Shown here piece after piece: positions 9,809 to 16,970 of a DNA stretch of 64,000 nt; position 1 is the first letter of the stretch; each line of letters opens with the position of its first letter. Source of the stretch: Erysipelotrichaceae bacterium. Its GTDB lineage: Bacteria; Bacillota_I; Bacilli_A; Erysipelotrichales; Erysipelotrichaceae. The DNA is taken from positions 1 to 64,000 of the forward strand of contig JAFRZA010000011.1 in assembly GCA_017442805.1 (NCBI GenBank). The letters are read 5' to 3'. The notes beneath the pieces were generated by a model. It did not search any database, had not been told where the DNA came from, and was given only the letters and a program-made list of their open reading frames with translations. The position numbers and the translations under genes are program-made.

Positions 9809-11110
9809 CTATCCTTCCTTCCTTTTTTCCCGGCCGAACAGATCATATATTTCTGCTCTTTCGATTTCTACTTCAACGAACTGGCCTGGTTCAAGAGCCT
9901 GATCACTTCGGAAGAAGACGTGTCCGTCGATGTCATCAGGAGCATGCATCCAGCCCCGTCCCTGATAATAGGGCGAATTGAAACTTTTCTTTCTTTCTAC
10001 CAGCACTTCAATGGTACTCCCCTCATAGCGCTGATTGTTTTCCAGAGAGATCTGCGACTGTCTTTGCATCAGCTCATCCAGACGCTTCTGAGCGGTTTTT
10101 TCATCAACCTGATCAGGTAATCGGCAGGCGCCGGTTCCTTCCTCACGCGAGTACGCGAAGGCTCCCAGACGGTCCCATCTGATTTCTTCGGTAAGATCCA
10201 TCAATTGCCGGAAATCCTCATCCGTTTCCGAAGGGAAACCGACGATCACGGTCGTCCGCAGGATCGGGTCCGCGAACTTTTCCCTGATGTCCCTGACCGT
10301 CTTCTGAATGTCCTGTTTTCTGCCCCGGCGGTTCATCAGCTTCAGGATGCGGTCGCTGCCGTGCTGGGAAGGAATGTCGAAATAGGGAATGACCTTCTTT
10401 AGTGAGGCCATGGAATCAAGCAGGCCGTCATATATTTCATCAGGATACATGTACAGTACCCTGATCCAGTGGAAATCCATCTTATTCAGTTCAATGAGCA
10501 GTTCATGAAGTCTTAACCGCCCGTAAAGATCCTTGCCGTACATCGTGGAATCCTGGGCAATGATGTTGAGTTCCTTTACGCCGATGGCCTGCAGCTGACG
10601 GGCGTTTTCCAGTACTTCTTCAAAGGGTACGGAAGTGTAGCGTCCCCTTATCAGCGGAATGGCACAGAAGGTGCAGTGATTGGAACAGCCGTCGGCGATC
10701 CGCAGATAGGAAGTATACGGTTCGGTAGCCAGCACGATCTCCCTCTGGCAGATCGTTTCAGACGCCAGCGTCTCGTTGAGGATTTTCTCCATGTCACGGT
10801 ATTCGTCAATGGAAATGAAACGGTCGACTTCCGGCAGTTCCTCTTCCAGTTCCCTGCGGTAGCGCTGGACCAGACAGCCCATGGCAATCAGCTTTTTGCA
10901 GCGGTGCTGTTTGTAGTCAGCCATTTCCAGGATCGTATTGATCGATTCCTGCTTGGCTGATTCAATGAAACCGCAGGTATTCACGATGATGACGTCAGCC
11001 TTTTTAGGGTCCGAGACAAAAGTATGACCCGATGCCTTGAGAAAGGAAAGGGCATTCTGTGTGTCAATCAGATTCTTGCTGCAGCCAAGGGAAACCAGTC
11101 CAATTTTCAT
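9809..11110 (-). CDS. rimO: Ribosomal protein S12 methylthiotransferase RimO
   Basis: This radical-SAM enzyme adds a methylthio group to an aspartate of ribosomal protein S12. The N-terminal UPF0004 domain supplies three Cys for one cluster (GCSKN, NTCGF, MGCLVQRY). The radical-SAM core shows CSNHCTFC with the CxxxCxxC spacing, and the C-terminus is a TRAM domain (VEVEIERAEIYDLFG). The start IGLVSLGCSKN fits RimO better than MiaB. I use the ATG at 11110, which has GGTGGGTGA upstream; a GTG three codons earlier would leave no room for a ribosome site. The gene is divergent from the tRNA operon and heads the rimO-deacetylase-transketolase operon. Confidence 0.93.
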   Translation of the reverse strand: MKIGLVSLGCSKNLIDTQNALSFLKASGHTFVSDPKKADVIIVNTCGFIESAKQESINTILEMADYKQHRCKKLIAMGCLVQRYRRELEEELPEVDRFISIDEYRDMEKILNETLASETICQREIVLATEPYTSYLRIADGCSNHCTFCAIPLIRGRYTSVPFEEVLENARQLQAIGVKELNIIAQDSTMYGKDLYGRLRLHELLIELNKMDFHWIRVLYMYPDEIYDGLLDSMASLKKVIPYFDIPSQHGSDRILKLMNRRGRKQDIQKTVRDIREKFADPILRTTVIVGFPSETDEDFRQLMDLTEEIRWDRLGAFAYSREEGTGACRLPDQVDEKTAQKRLDELMQRQSQISLENNQRYEGSTIEVLVERKKSFNSPYYQGRGWMHAPDDIDGHVFFRSDQALEPGQFVEVEIERAEIYDLFGREKRKEG

Positions 11111-11175
11111 TAAAATCACCCACCATCATTTTAATGGAATTCGCTTATAAAATCACTTAATTCACGAAAAAAATG

Positions 11176-11204
11176 TTGAACAGCGAAAATTAAGATGCTA
11201 TAAT
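11176..11204 (+). promoter_or_regulatory. Sigma-A promoter of the tRNA operon
   Basis: TTGAAC and TATAAT are separated by exactly 17 bases. This is the strongest classical promoter in the first half of the window, about 30 bases before the first tRNA. Confidence 0.85.
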
Positions 11205-11232
11205 GTTCAAGCATGGCCCTGAGGGTGGCTAT

Positions 11233-11309
11233 CGGGATGTCGCACAGCTTGGTAGTGCACCTGGTTTGGGACCAGGGGGTCGCAGGTTCAAATCCTGTCA
11301 TCCCGACCA
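11233..11309 (+). tRNA. tRNA-Pro (UGG)
   Basis: The acceptor arms CGGGATG / CATCCCG pair fully. The anticodon loop TTTGGGA gives anticodon TGG at 11267-11269. The T-loop is TTCAAAT and the CCA end is encoded. Confidence 0.95.
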
Positions 11310-11312
11310 TGT

Positions 11313-11389
11313 GGCGGGATAGCTTAGTTGGTTAGAGCGTTCGGTTCATACCCGGAAGGTCGTGAGTTCGAATCTCACTCCCGCTACCA
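11313..11389 (+). tRNA. tRNA-Met (CAU), elongator
   Basis: GGCGGGA pairs with TCCCGCT and the CCA is encoded. The anticodon CAT is at 11347-11349. The acceptor and D-arm (GGCGG, TAGCTTAGTTGGTTAGAGC) resemble the Bacillus elongator tRNA-Met, not the initiator. Confidence 0.9.
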
Positions 11390-11395
11390 CTTTAT

Positions 11396-11472
<77 letters not shown>

Positions 11473-11473
11473 C

Positions 11474-11564
11474 GGAGGAATACCCAAGTGGCTTAAGGGT
11501 CCGGTCTTGAAAACCGGTAGGTCGGGAAACTGGCGCCAGGGTTCGAATCCCTGTTCCTCCGCCA
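11474..11564 (+). tRNA. tRNA-Ser (UGA)
   Basis: This is a class II tRNA of 91 bases with a long variable arm. GGAGGAA pairs with TTCCTCC, and the anticodon loop CTTGAAA gives TGA at 11508-11510. The CCA-type end is GCCA. Confidence 0.95.
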
Positions 11565-11570
11565 TCACAT

Positions 11571-11647
<77 letters not shown>

Positions 11648-11648
11648 T

Positions 11649-11724
<76 letters not shown>

Positions 11725-11731
11725 CTTACAG

Positions 11732-11756
11732 AAAAACAGCAGAAATGCTGTTTTTT
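11732..11756 (+). terminator. Intrinsic terminator of the tRNA operon
   Basis: AAAAACAGCA and TGCTGTTTTT form a stem closed by a GAAA tetraloop and followed by a T run. It lies seven bases after tRNA-Phe. Confidence 0.9.
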
Positions 11757-11776
11757 GTTTTGGCTGATTACGGCAG

Positions 11777-11785
11777 TGTTATAAT
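11777..11785 (+). promoter_or_regulatory. Extended -10 promoter of the Nudix gene
   Basis: TGTTATAAT, an extended -10, lies just behind the tRNA terminator and about 22 bases before the ATG at 11807. No clear -35 is seen. Confidence 0.65.
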
Positions 11786-11806
11786 TGTTGACAGAGGGAT
11801 TAACAG

Positions 11807-12316
11807 ATGAGAGAAAAATGGGATCTCTATGATCGTAACCGCAATAAGCTGGGAAGAACCATCTACCGGGGTGAAGAACTGCCGGAAGGCTGTTTTCATC
11901 AGGTCATTCACTTCGTTCTTTTCAACAGTGACGGACTGATGCTCTGCCAGCGGCGGACGATCACTAAGGAAACCTATCCGCTGTTCTGGGATGTCACCGT
12001 GGGCGGCTCTGCTCTTTCCGGAGAAACCAGCCAGCAGGCCATTCACCGTGAAGTGCTGGAAGAAATCGGTCTGGATATTGACTTCTCGCAGATGCAGCCG
12101 ACTTTCACCAACGTCTTTCTGGAATACATCGACGATTACTATTTTGTGGTAATGGACGTTGACCCCGGCAGCCTGACGCTGCAGAAGGAGGAGGTCTGCG
12201 ACGTCCGTTATTTCGACATTGATGAAATAGGCAGAATGATCGACCGCATGGAATTTGTTCAGTTTTCAGCCTACGAACAGATCTGCGAAGTCCACGACAG
12301 GCTTTTCGGAAAATAA
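11807..12316 (+). CDS. Nudix hydrolase (isopentenyl-diphosphate isomerase-like / YfcD-like)
   Basis: This 169-residue protein has a perfect Nudix box: G, five residues, E, seven residues, REVLEEIGL, at about residues 67-89. The N-terminus (WDLYDRNRNKLGRTIYRGEELP) and the FHQVIHFVLFNSDG strand resemble the YfcD and IPP-isomerase-like branch, which acts on small diphosphate compounds. The substrate cannot be read from the sequence. The gene stands alone with its own extended -10 promoter and a GAGGG ribosome site. It is followed by a region of short inverted repeats. Confidence 0.88.
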   Translation: MREKWDLYDRNRNKLGRTIYRGEELPEGCFHQVIHFVLFNSDGLMLCQRRTITKETYPLFWDVTVGGSALSGETSQQAIHREVLEEIGLDIDFSQMQPTFTNVFLEYIDDYYFVVMDVDPGSLTLQKEEVCDVRYFDIDEIGRMIDRMEFVQFSAYEQICEVHDRLFGK

Positions 12317-12529
12317 AAAAGGAAATAGTGGGCAATCTATTTCCTCGTAAAACAAGAATAATGGGGTAAAAATTACTTCTTGTTCGCCTTCAGTATAGCA
12401 TAGAGGTCAAGCGCTTTATATGAAAAAAGCGCTTTTTTCAGGACAAAACAGCGCTTTTTTTTCAACACATTTCGGCTTTTTAATCAATTCGTTTTCACTT
12501 TGTTCAAATAATTTGTTCTCATTTGCCGA
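12317..12529. repeat. Intergenic region with three hairpins and a triple AGCGCTTT repeat
   Basis: This gap between convergent genes holds a GGAAATAG / CTATTTCC hairpin (12321-12344). An imperfect AACAAGAA...TTCTTGTT hairpin follows (12351-12383). Then come three copies of AGCGCTTT near 12410, 12428 and 12450, the middle one inside the palindrome AAAAAAGCGCTTTTTT. The copies can pair in several ways, giving terminators for both the Nudix gene and deoD. Confidence 0.6.
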
Positions 12530-13237
12530 TCAGTCGGCTATGGCGGCCTCCAGAGCCACCTCGATCATGTGGGTCAGGTTCTTTTCCGCGTCGTTCTGAC
12601 TGATTTCTTCACCGGTGATCATGGAGATGGTATTGGTGAAGATGGCCAGCGCCTTGCCGCCGAAAGCCAGGGCGTTGCAGTAAAGGCCGTAACTCTCCAT
12701 TTCGCTGCCGATGGTACCGACTTTAGCCCAGGCCTTCCAGACCTTTTCATCGCGGTAGAGGACGTCCGAGCAGGCTACGTTGCCGACGTGATAACGGTAA
12801 CCCAGCCGGTCAGCGGCCTCAGTTGCTTTTTTCAGCAGTTCATAGTCGCAGGTCGCTGCCAGGGTTCCCGGCAGTTCAAACTGGCTGGCGTAGTTGGAAT
12901 CGGTGCAGGCACCGATGGCCATGATGATGTCGCCCAGCTCCATGCCTTCCTGCATGGCTCCGGCTGTGCCTATCCTGATCAGATTCTTACAGTGATAGAC
13001 GTTGTAGAGTTCATAAGAATAAATGCCGATGGAGGGAATACCCATGCCGGTAGCCATGACCGACACTCTCTTGCCCTTGTAATAGCCGGTATAGCCGTAA
13101 GCGCAGCGGATGGTATTGAAGCATTTAGCGTCTTGAAGATACTTTTCGGCAATGAATTTCGCCCTCAGCGGATCCCCCGGCAATAATACCGATTCGGCGA
13201 TGTCGCCGACTTCAGCCTGATTGTGCCATGTACTCAT
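12530..13237 (-). CDS. deoD: DeoD-type purine nucleoside phosphorylase homologue with altered active site
   Basis: The family cleaves purine nucleosides with phosphate to give base and ribose-1-phosphate. The 235-residue sequence keeps the phosphate-binding pieces (LLPGDPLRAKF, NTIRCAYG, LIRIGTAGA), the N-terminal His and the ribose-binding SEMES. However, where Bacillus and E. coli DeoD read TVSDH with the catalytic Asp, this protein reads TNTIS. The supporting Arg in the AEERQTT segment is replaced by Ala (QNDAEKN). Base specificity or activity may therefore differ. The ribosome site is AAAGGA. The gene follows pgsA by one base, an unexpected pairing. The fold is certain; the reaction is less so. 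Confidence 0.85.
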   Translation of the reverse strand: MSTWHNQAEVGDIAESVLLPGDPLRAKFIAEKYLQDAKCFNTIRCAYGYTGYYKGKRVSVMATGMGIPSIGIYSYELYNVYHCKNLIRIGTAGAMQEGMELGDIIMAIGACTDSNYASQFELPGTLAATCDYELLKKATEAADRLGYRYHVGNVACSDVLYRDEKVWKAWAKVGTIGSEMESYGLYCNALAFGGKALAIFTNTISMITGEEISQNDAEKNLTHMIEVALEAAIAD

Positions 13238-13238
13238 T

Positions 13239-13826
13239 TTAATGTTTTCCTTTCAACAGATTATTATCCTTTATGATCTGCCGGTGCATCAGGGAATACC
13301 TGACGCCGACATAAACAACCGCTATCGAAAGAATGACGGAGATGATCCAGATGTATCTTTCCGGGACATGTACGAAAATCAAAAGCAGACCGATGGCAAC
13401 ATCAAGCAGCACGGTAACTGCCTTGCCGAAGAACCTGGCCCGCACAATCTCCGGATCATATCTCACCAGCCAGAAATTCATTACCAACATGTAGATTTCC
13501 TTGATCAGAAAGACGATGACAAACAGCTTCATCGGCGGATAGTTGCCCATTACCGCAATTGCCAGCACGCCCTGCAGGATTTTGTCAGCGACCGGATCGA
13601 TTATCTTGCCCCACTGGGTGACCATATTGAATTTCCGGGCAATGAAGCCGTCCAGGGCGTCGGTAGACATGGCAACTGTCAACACGATAAAAGCGCGGAC
13701 ATAGCCGCTGGTATCTGTCGCCTGGCGATACATATGGAGAAATACCGGCAGCATGCCCAGCCTGATGTAGCAGAGCATGTTCGGTATGTTGAAGTAATCC
13801 TTCAGTTTCATATCTTTCAGTTCCAT
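13239..13826 (-). CDS. pgsA: CDP-alcohol phosphatidyltransferase, probably phosphatidylglycerophosphate synthase
   Basis: This integral membrane enzyme makes phosphatidylglycerol phosphate from CDP-diacylglycerol and glycerol-3-phosphate. The 195-residue protein has the full family motif: D56xxD59G60, A63R64, G73, D77 and D81. Several hydrophobic helices follow, and the length is normal for bacterial PgsA. No Shine-Dalgarno sequence precedes the ATG at 13826. An extended -10 ends six bases before it, so the mRNA may be leaderless; the alternative ATG at 13811 also lacks a good ribosome site. Other CDP-alcohol transferases, such as a cardiolipin-type enzyme, are possible but less likely. Confidence 0.85.
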   Translation of the reverse strand: MELKDMKLKDYFNIPNMLCYIRLGMLPVFLHMYRQATDTSGYVRAFIVLTVAMSTDALDGFIARKFNMVTQWGKIIDPVADKILQGVLAIAVMGNYPPMKLFVIVFLIKEIYMLVMNFWLVRYDPEIVRARFFGKAVTVLLDVAIGLLLIFVHVPERYIWIISVILSIAVVYVGVRYSLMHRQIIKDNNLLKGKH

Positions 13827-13832
13827 GTTTTG

Positions 13833-13841
13833 ATTATAGCA
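13833..13841 (-). promoter_or_regulatory. Extended -10 promoter of pgsA-deoD
   Basis: The minus strand reads TGCTATAAT. The last base of the -10 is six bases upstream of the A of the ATG at 13826, so transcription would begin at the start codon. Confidence 0.65.
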
Positions 13842-13882
13842 TAAAGACCTTCAGTCGTATTGGAATAAGCCCGCTTTTCCCC

Positions 13883-13912
13883 AGAAAAAACGGATCCTTC
13901 GTCTGATCCGTT
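13883..13912 (-). terminator. Intrinsic terminator of the ECF/DUF62 cluster
   Basis: On the minus strand AACGGATC and GATCCGTT pair around an eight-base loop and are followed by six T. It lies about 30 bases after the stop of the DUF62 gene at 13944. Confidence 0.85.
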
Positions 13913-13943
13913 AATTATCTGTATTATGGCAAAGCAGTAAATA

Positions 13944-14777
13944 TCACCGCTTCAGTGTGACCTTCTGCTCAAGTCCGGTGCGGACAGCGAACTCATCTCG
14001 GAAACTGCCCTGATTAATACCCAGAGACAGATAGCCGCTGGAGGAATTGAACAGCAGGCACTCACCGATGCCCACATCACCGAAGGTGTGGACATAGGGG
14101 ACGCGCTTCTGAAAATAAACTCCGTCTTTGTTTTCCAGCATGACTTCCAGCTGCTCGCCATAGCTGTAGCCGGCTTTCAGAAACTGCCGGACATCAATGG
14201 ACAGAACGATAGAACCGAAATGATCGGAAACGTTGGTAACGATTCCCGTGCACTGTTTTGCTGATATCTCCGCTTTAAGATACCTTTCATCAAGAAGAAT
14301 GATATCATCATATCGCTCTCCGATCTGCTCAAAGCTGAGCTGACCGCTGGCCAATAGCGCAGCAGCATAGGCGAAGATGTCACGGCCATGGAAGACGGAT
14401 ACGTCTTCCGCACCCGGCCAGCGCAGATCCTCTCTGATCTGGCGCGCTTCCGCAATGCCCACGCTGTGGTAAAGATGAGTCAAAGACCCGTTATCGGGAG
14501 AAATGACATACTGACCGTTGTTGAGCAGAAAGCAGCTGGCCTTACGGTCAGTGCCGACGCCCGGGTCAACGACCGACACAAAGACAGTGTTCTTACTCCA
14601 GAACGGAGCAATGTAGTTGAGCTGCTGAGAAGCCTCAAGAATGCTGAAAGGGGCAATCTGATGGCAGCTGTCAAAGATCTCCAGATCGGAATCGACCTGC
14701 TTGATGACGCCCTTCATGGTGGAAACAAACGGCCATTCAGTGCCGAAGTCCGTCTGCAGAACAATGTACTTCTTCAT
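13944..14777 (-). CDS. SAM hydroxide adenosyltransferase (DUF62 family), copy 1
   Basis: Members of this family hydrolyse S-adenosylmethionine to adenosine and methionine, or use halides as the SalL and fluorinase relatives do. The 277-residue protein keeps the known Asp-Arg-His triad as D71 (VVDPGVGT), R78 and H129 (FHGRD). It also keeps the N-terminal TDFG and PDNG motifs and a partial SDHFG motif in the C-terminal half. No signal peptide is seen, so it is cytoplasmic. The ribosome site is GAGGAG. It is the last gene of a run that contains an ECF transporter and a second DUF62 gene (19447-20313), and it follows the M20 peptidase by one base. Confidence 0.9.
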   Translation of the reverse strand: MKKYIVLQTDFGTEWPFVSTMKGVIKQVDSDLEIFDSCHQIAPFSILEASQQLNYIAPFWSKNTVFVSVVDPGVGTDRKASCFLLNNGQYVISPDNGSLTHLYHSVGIAEARQIREDLRWPGAEDVSVFHGRDIFAYAAALLASGQLSFEQIGERYDDIILLDERYLKAEISAKQCTGIVTNVSDHFGSIVLSIDVRQFLKAGYSYGEQLEVMLENKDGVYFQKRVPYVHTFGDVGIGECLLFNSSSGYLSLGINQGSFRDEFAVRTGLEQKVTLKR

Positions 14778-14778
14778 G

Positions 14779-16119
14779 CTAAAGCTCCTCTTCGCTCACC
14801 AGTTTTCTGATGGCTTCGTAATAGATCTCAAAGGCTTTAAGCGCATCCTTCATCGTGATGTACTCATCAGCCTGATGAGCCATCGTCGTCTGCAGGTTAT
14901 TTGCCTTGGGGCCGAAAGCCACACAATGGCCGAAAACCTTGCTGTAGGAGACACCGCCGGAGACAAACGGCTTCATGAGGTCCCAGGTCTTCTTACGGTA
15001 GGTCTTCAGCAGCGTTCTGATATAGGGATCATCCGTCGAATTCATGGTCGGCGGAGAATCATAATCCAACGATACATCAGCGATGCATTTTTCCTTCAGA
15101 ATCTTAGTCAGTTCCCTGCTCTTCAGCTGATAAGGATAGCGGCCGTCTACCTGACTGTAGATCGTGCCGTCTTCAGCGATGCGCAGAATGCCCAGGTTGG
15201 TGGTAAAGCTCTTCTGCAGACCGTGGCTGAGATGATAACCGAAACCTTCACCATAGGGAGAGGCAAAGATCTCATAGAGATTAGCTGCCAGCTGATCATG
15301 GTCCTTCAGAACATAAAGCAGATCCGTCGTGGCGCTGTGACCGGCCCAGGGGATTGAACAGTGAGCCTGCTTGCCATAAACGGTAAGGGTATGGTCCTTG
15401 AGTTCGTACTTTCTGATTCTGCTGAGGCTTTCCTTCAGCAGAGAAGTGTCGAAATCAGGATCAAGTTCGACTGTCGCCACCGGCGGGATGACGTTGCACT
15501 GAATGCCGGCATCCAGCCTGCGGATAAGCGTTCCCTGATATCTGCCCCGTAAATGCCACATGAGTGCGCCCTTTTCCCCGATGGCCATCGGGAAGCGGCC
15601 GTCCGGCGTGAAGGCAAAATCGGGAAGACCGGCCTTCTCAACATAGTGGAACATGTCATTCATGGTCCGCTCTTCGTCAGTACCAAGGACGATCCGTAGT
15701 TCCCGGACAAAGGGAACCTGGTCTTCGGTAAGTTTCTTCAGGACCAGATAGCTCTGGAAAGCCGCGGTCTTCATGTCGCTGGTGCCCCGGCCATAGAGCC
15801 GGCCATTGATGACTTCCGGCTCAAAGGGATCCCGACTCCAGCCATCACCAACTTCCACGACGTCCAGATGCGAGGCGATGTCGATGCGCTGATTATGGCT
15901 TTCACCCTTTCTCCGGATGGCAATGGCCTGATTATCGTATTCCAGCACCTCAAAGCCATCCCGCAGGGCCATCTGACGCATGTAGTCCAGCGCCTTAGCC
16001 ACACCAAGACCATATGGCATGCTCTCGCATGCCGTGTCCTTGTCATAAATTGAATTAATGGCTAACAATTCCTTCAGCTCATCCAGATGAGCCAGGAAAT
16101 AATCTCTTACTTCACCCAT
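14779..16119 (-). CDS. M20 family metallopeptidase (PepV / Sapep-like dipeptidase)
   Basis: This is a zinc-dependent exopeptidase or deacylase of about 446 residues. The metal ligands expected of M20 enzymes are visible: His in ASHLDVVEVGDGWS, the bridging Asp in GRGTSDMKT, the Glu pair in GTDEERTM, an Asp in TPDGRFP and the C-terminal His in MAHQADEYI. A long lid domain lies in the middle, as in PepV. The ATG at 16119 is used rather than an upstream TTG. It overlaps the ecfT stop by 13 bases, so it is translated with the transporter. It may process a peptide-like or acylated substrate imported by that transporter; this is inferred from position only. Confidence 0.88.
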   Translation of the reverse strand: MGEVRDYFLAHLDELKELLAINSIYDKDTACESMPYGLGVAKALDYMRQMALRDGFEVLEYDNQAIAIRRKGESHNQRIDIASHLDVVEVGDGWSRDPFEPEVINGRLYGRGTSDMKTAAFQSYLVLKKLTEDQVPFVRELRIVLGTDEERTMNDMFHYVEKAGLPDFAFTPDGRFPMAIGEKGALMWHLRGRYQGTLIRRLDAGIQCNVIPPVATVELDPDFDTSLLKESLSRIRKYELKDHTLTVYGKQAHCSIPWAGHSATTDLLYVLKDHDQLAANLYEIFASPYGEGFGYHLSHGLQKSFTTNLGILRIAEDGTIYSQVDGRYPYQLKSRELTKILKEKCIADVSLDYDSPPTMNSTDDPYIRTLLKTYRKKTWDLMKPFVSGGVSYSKVFGHCVAFGPKANNLQTTMAHQADEYITMKDALKAFEIYYEAIRKLVSEEEL

Positions 16120-16970
16120 GGTGCCCAAATCAGGAATTCACGGTGGCTGACAATGCGTACCACCACGATGGCAATGAAGCCGGCATACAGCAGAACGTTC
16201 ACGATGTTGATGATCCTATCACCTTTGGTCAGCTCATGTTCGGCATAGTATGTCCTGGTCTTCATACGGCCGTAACCGCGCAGGTCCATCGCATCAGCGA
16301 TGTTGCCGACCCGGTCAAATGATACGATGATCAGCGGTACCAGGATCAGAACATTCTGCTTGAGTCTGGTTATCAGCGAACTCTTGCGGGAGTCCAGTTC
16401 CAGACCGCGGGCCTGCATGGAGATCTTGATCTCATTGAAGTCCCGGGCAATCTCCGGAATGTAGCGAAAAGCCAGGGAGACGACGGTGGAAATCTTGTAG
16501 GGGATGCCCACGCCGTAGAGACCGGCTGCCATCTCGCTGGGAGTAATGCACTGAATGAAGGTCAGGGAAACGAAGAAGGTGGCCATGAACTTGGTCAGTC
16601 TGACCAAAAAATACCACAGCGTTTCCGCAGAGAGAATGTAAGTCTCCGTGAATCTGACCAAAACCGTTGTCGCTCCGACCTGGCTGTATCCGTAGTTGGG
16701 AGAAACGACCCAGATCAGAAACAGGTTGAACAGATTCATCAGCAGCGTGAAGATCGTCAGTCCTCTGACTGTTTTCCATTCCGGCTTGATGGAGATCAGG
16801 CCGATGATGGAGATGATCAGGATGGGGAAAAGTATGCGCATGTCCCAGGTAGCAACCAGGATCAGGATGAAAGCAAAGAACAGGCGGATCTTGGTTTTGC
16901 CCTGAAGTCTGTCCAGGAAGGTCTTTCCGGGAGTCAGAGCGATGAAAAGTCTCTTGCCGAAGCTATCCAT
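16107..16970 (-). CDS. ecfT: ECF transporter transmembrane subunit (EcfT)
   Basis: EcfT is the membrane scaffold that couples the ATPases of an energy-coupling-factor importer to its substrate-binding S component. The 287-residue protein has several hydrophobic helices and, in its C-terminal cytoplasmic part, the two Ala/Arg-Gly coupling motifs (MQARGLEL and DLRGYG). I use the ATG at 16970, which has GGGAGGAG upstream and overlaps the ATPase gene by 8 bases. The gene order S - A/A' - T is complete. It is a dedicated (group I-like) system because the S component is in the same operon. Confidence 0.92.
   Translation of the reverse strand: MDSFGKRLFIALTPGKTFLDRLQGKTKIRLFFAFILILVATWDMRILFPILIISIIGLISIKPEWKTVRGLTIFTLLMNLFNLFLIWVVSPNYGYSQVGATTVLVRFTETYILSAETLWYFLVRLTKFMATFFVSLTFIQCITPSEMAAGLYGVGIPYKISTVVSLAFRYIPEIARDFNEIKISMQARGLELDSRKSSLITRLKQNVLILVPLIIVSFDRVGNIADAMDLRGYGRMKTRTYYAEHELTKGDRIINIVNVLLYAGFIAIVVVRIVSHREFLIWAPWVK

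Noticed and set aside
12400..12465. CRISPR-like short repeats (AGCGCTTT)
   Set aside because: The copies are only eight bases, unevenly spaced and self-complementary; no spacers of regular length and no cas genes occur.
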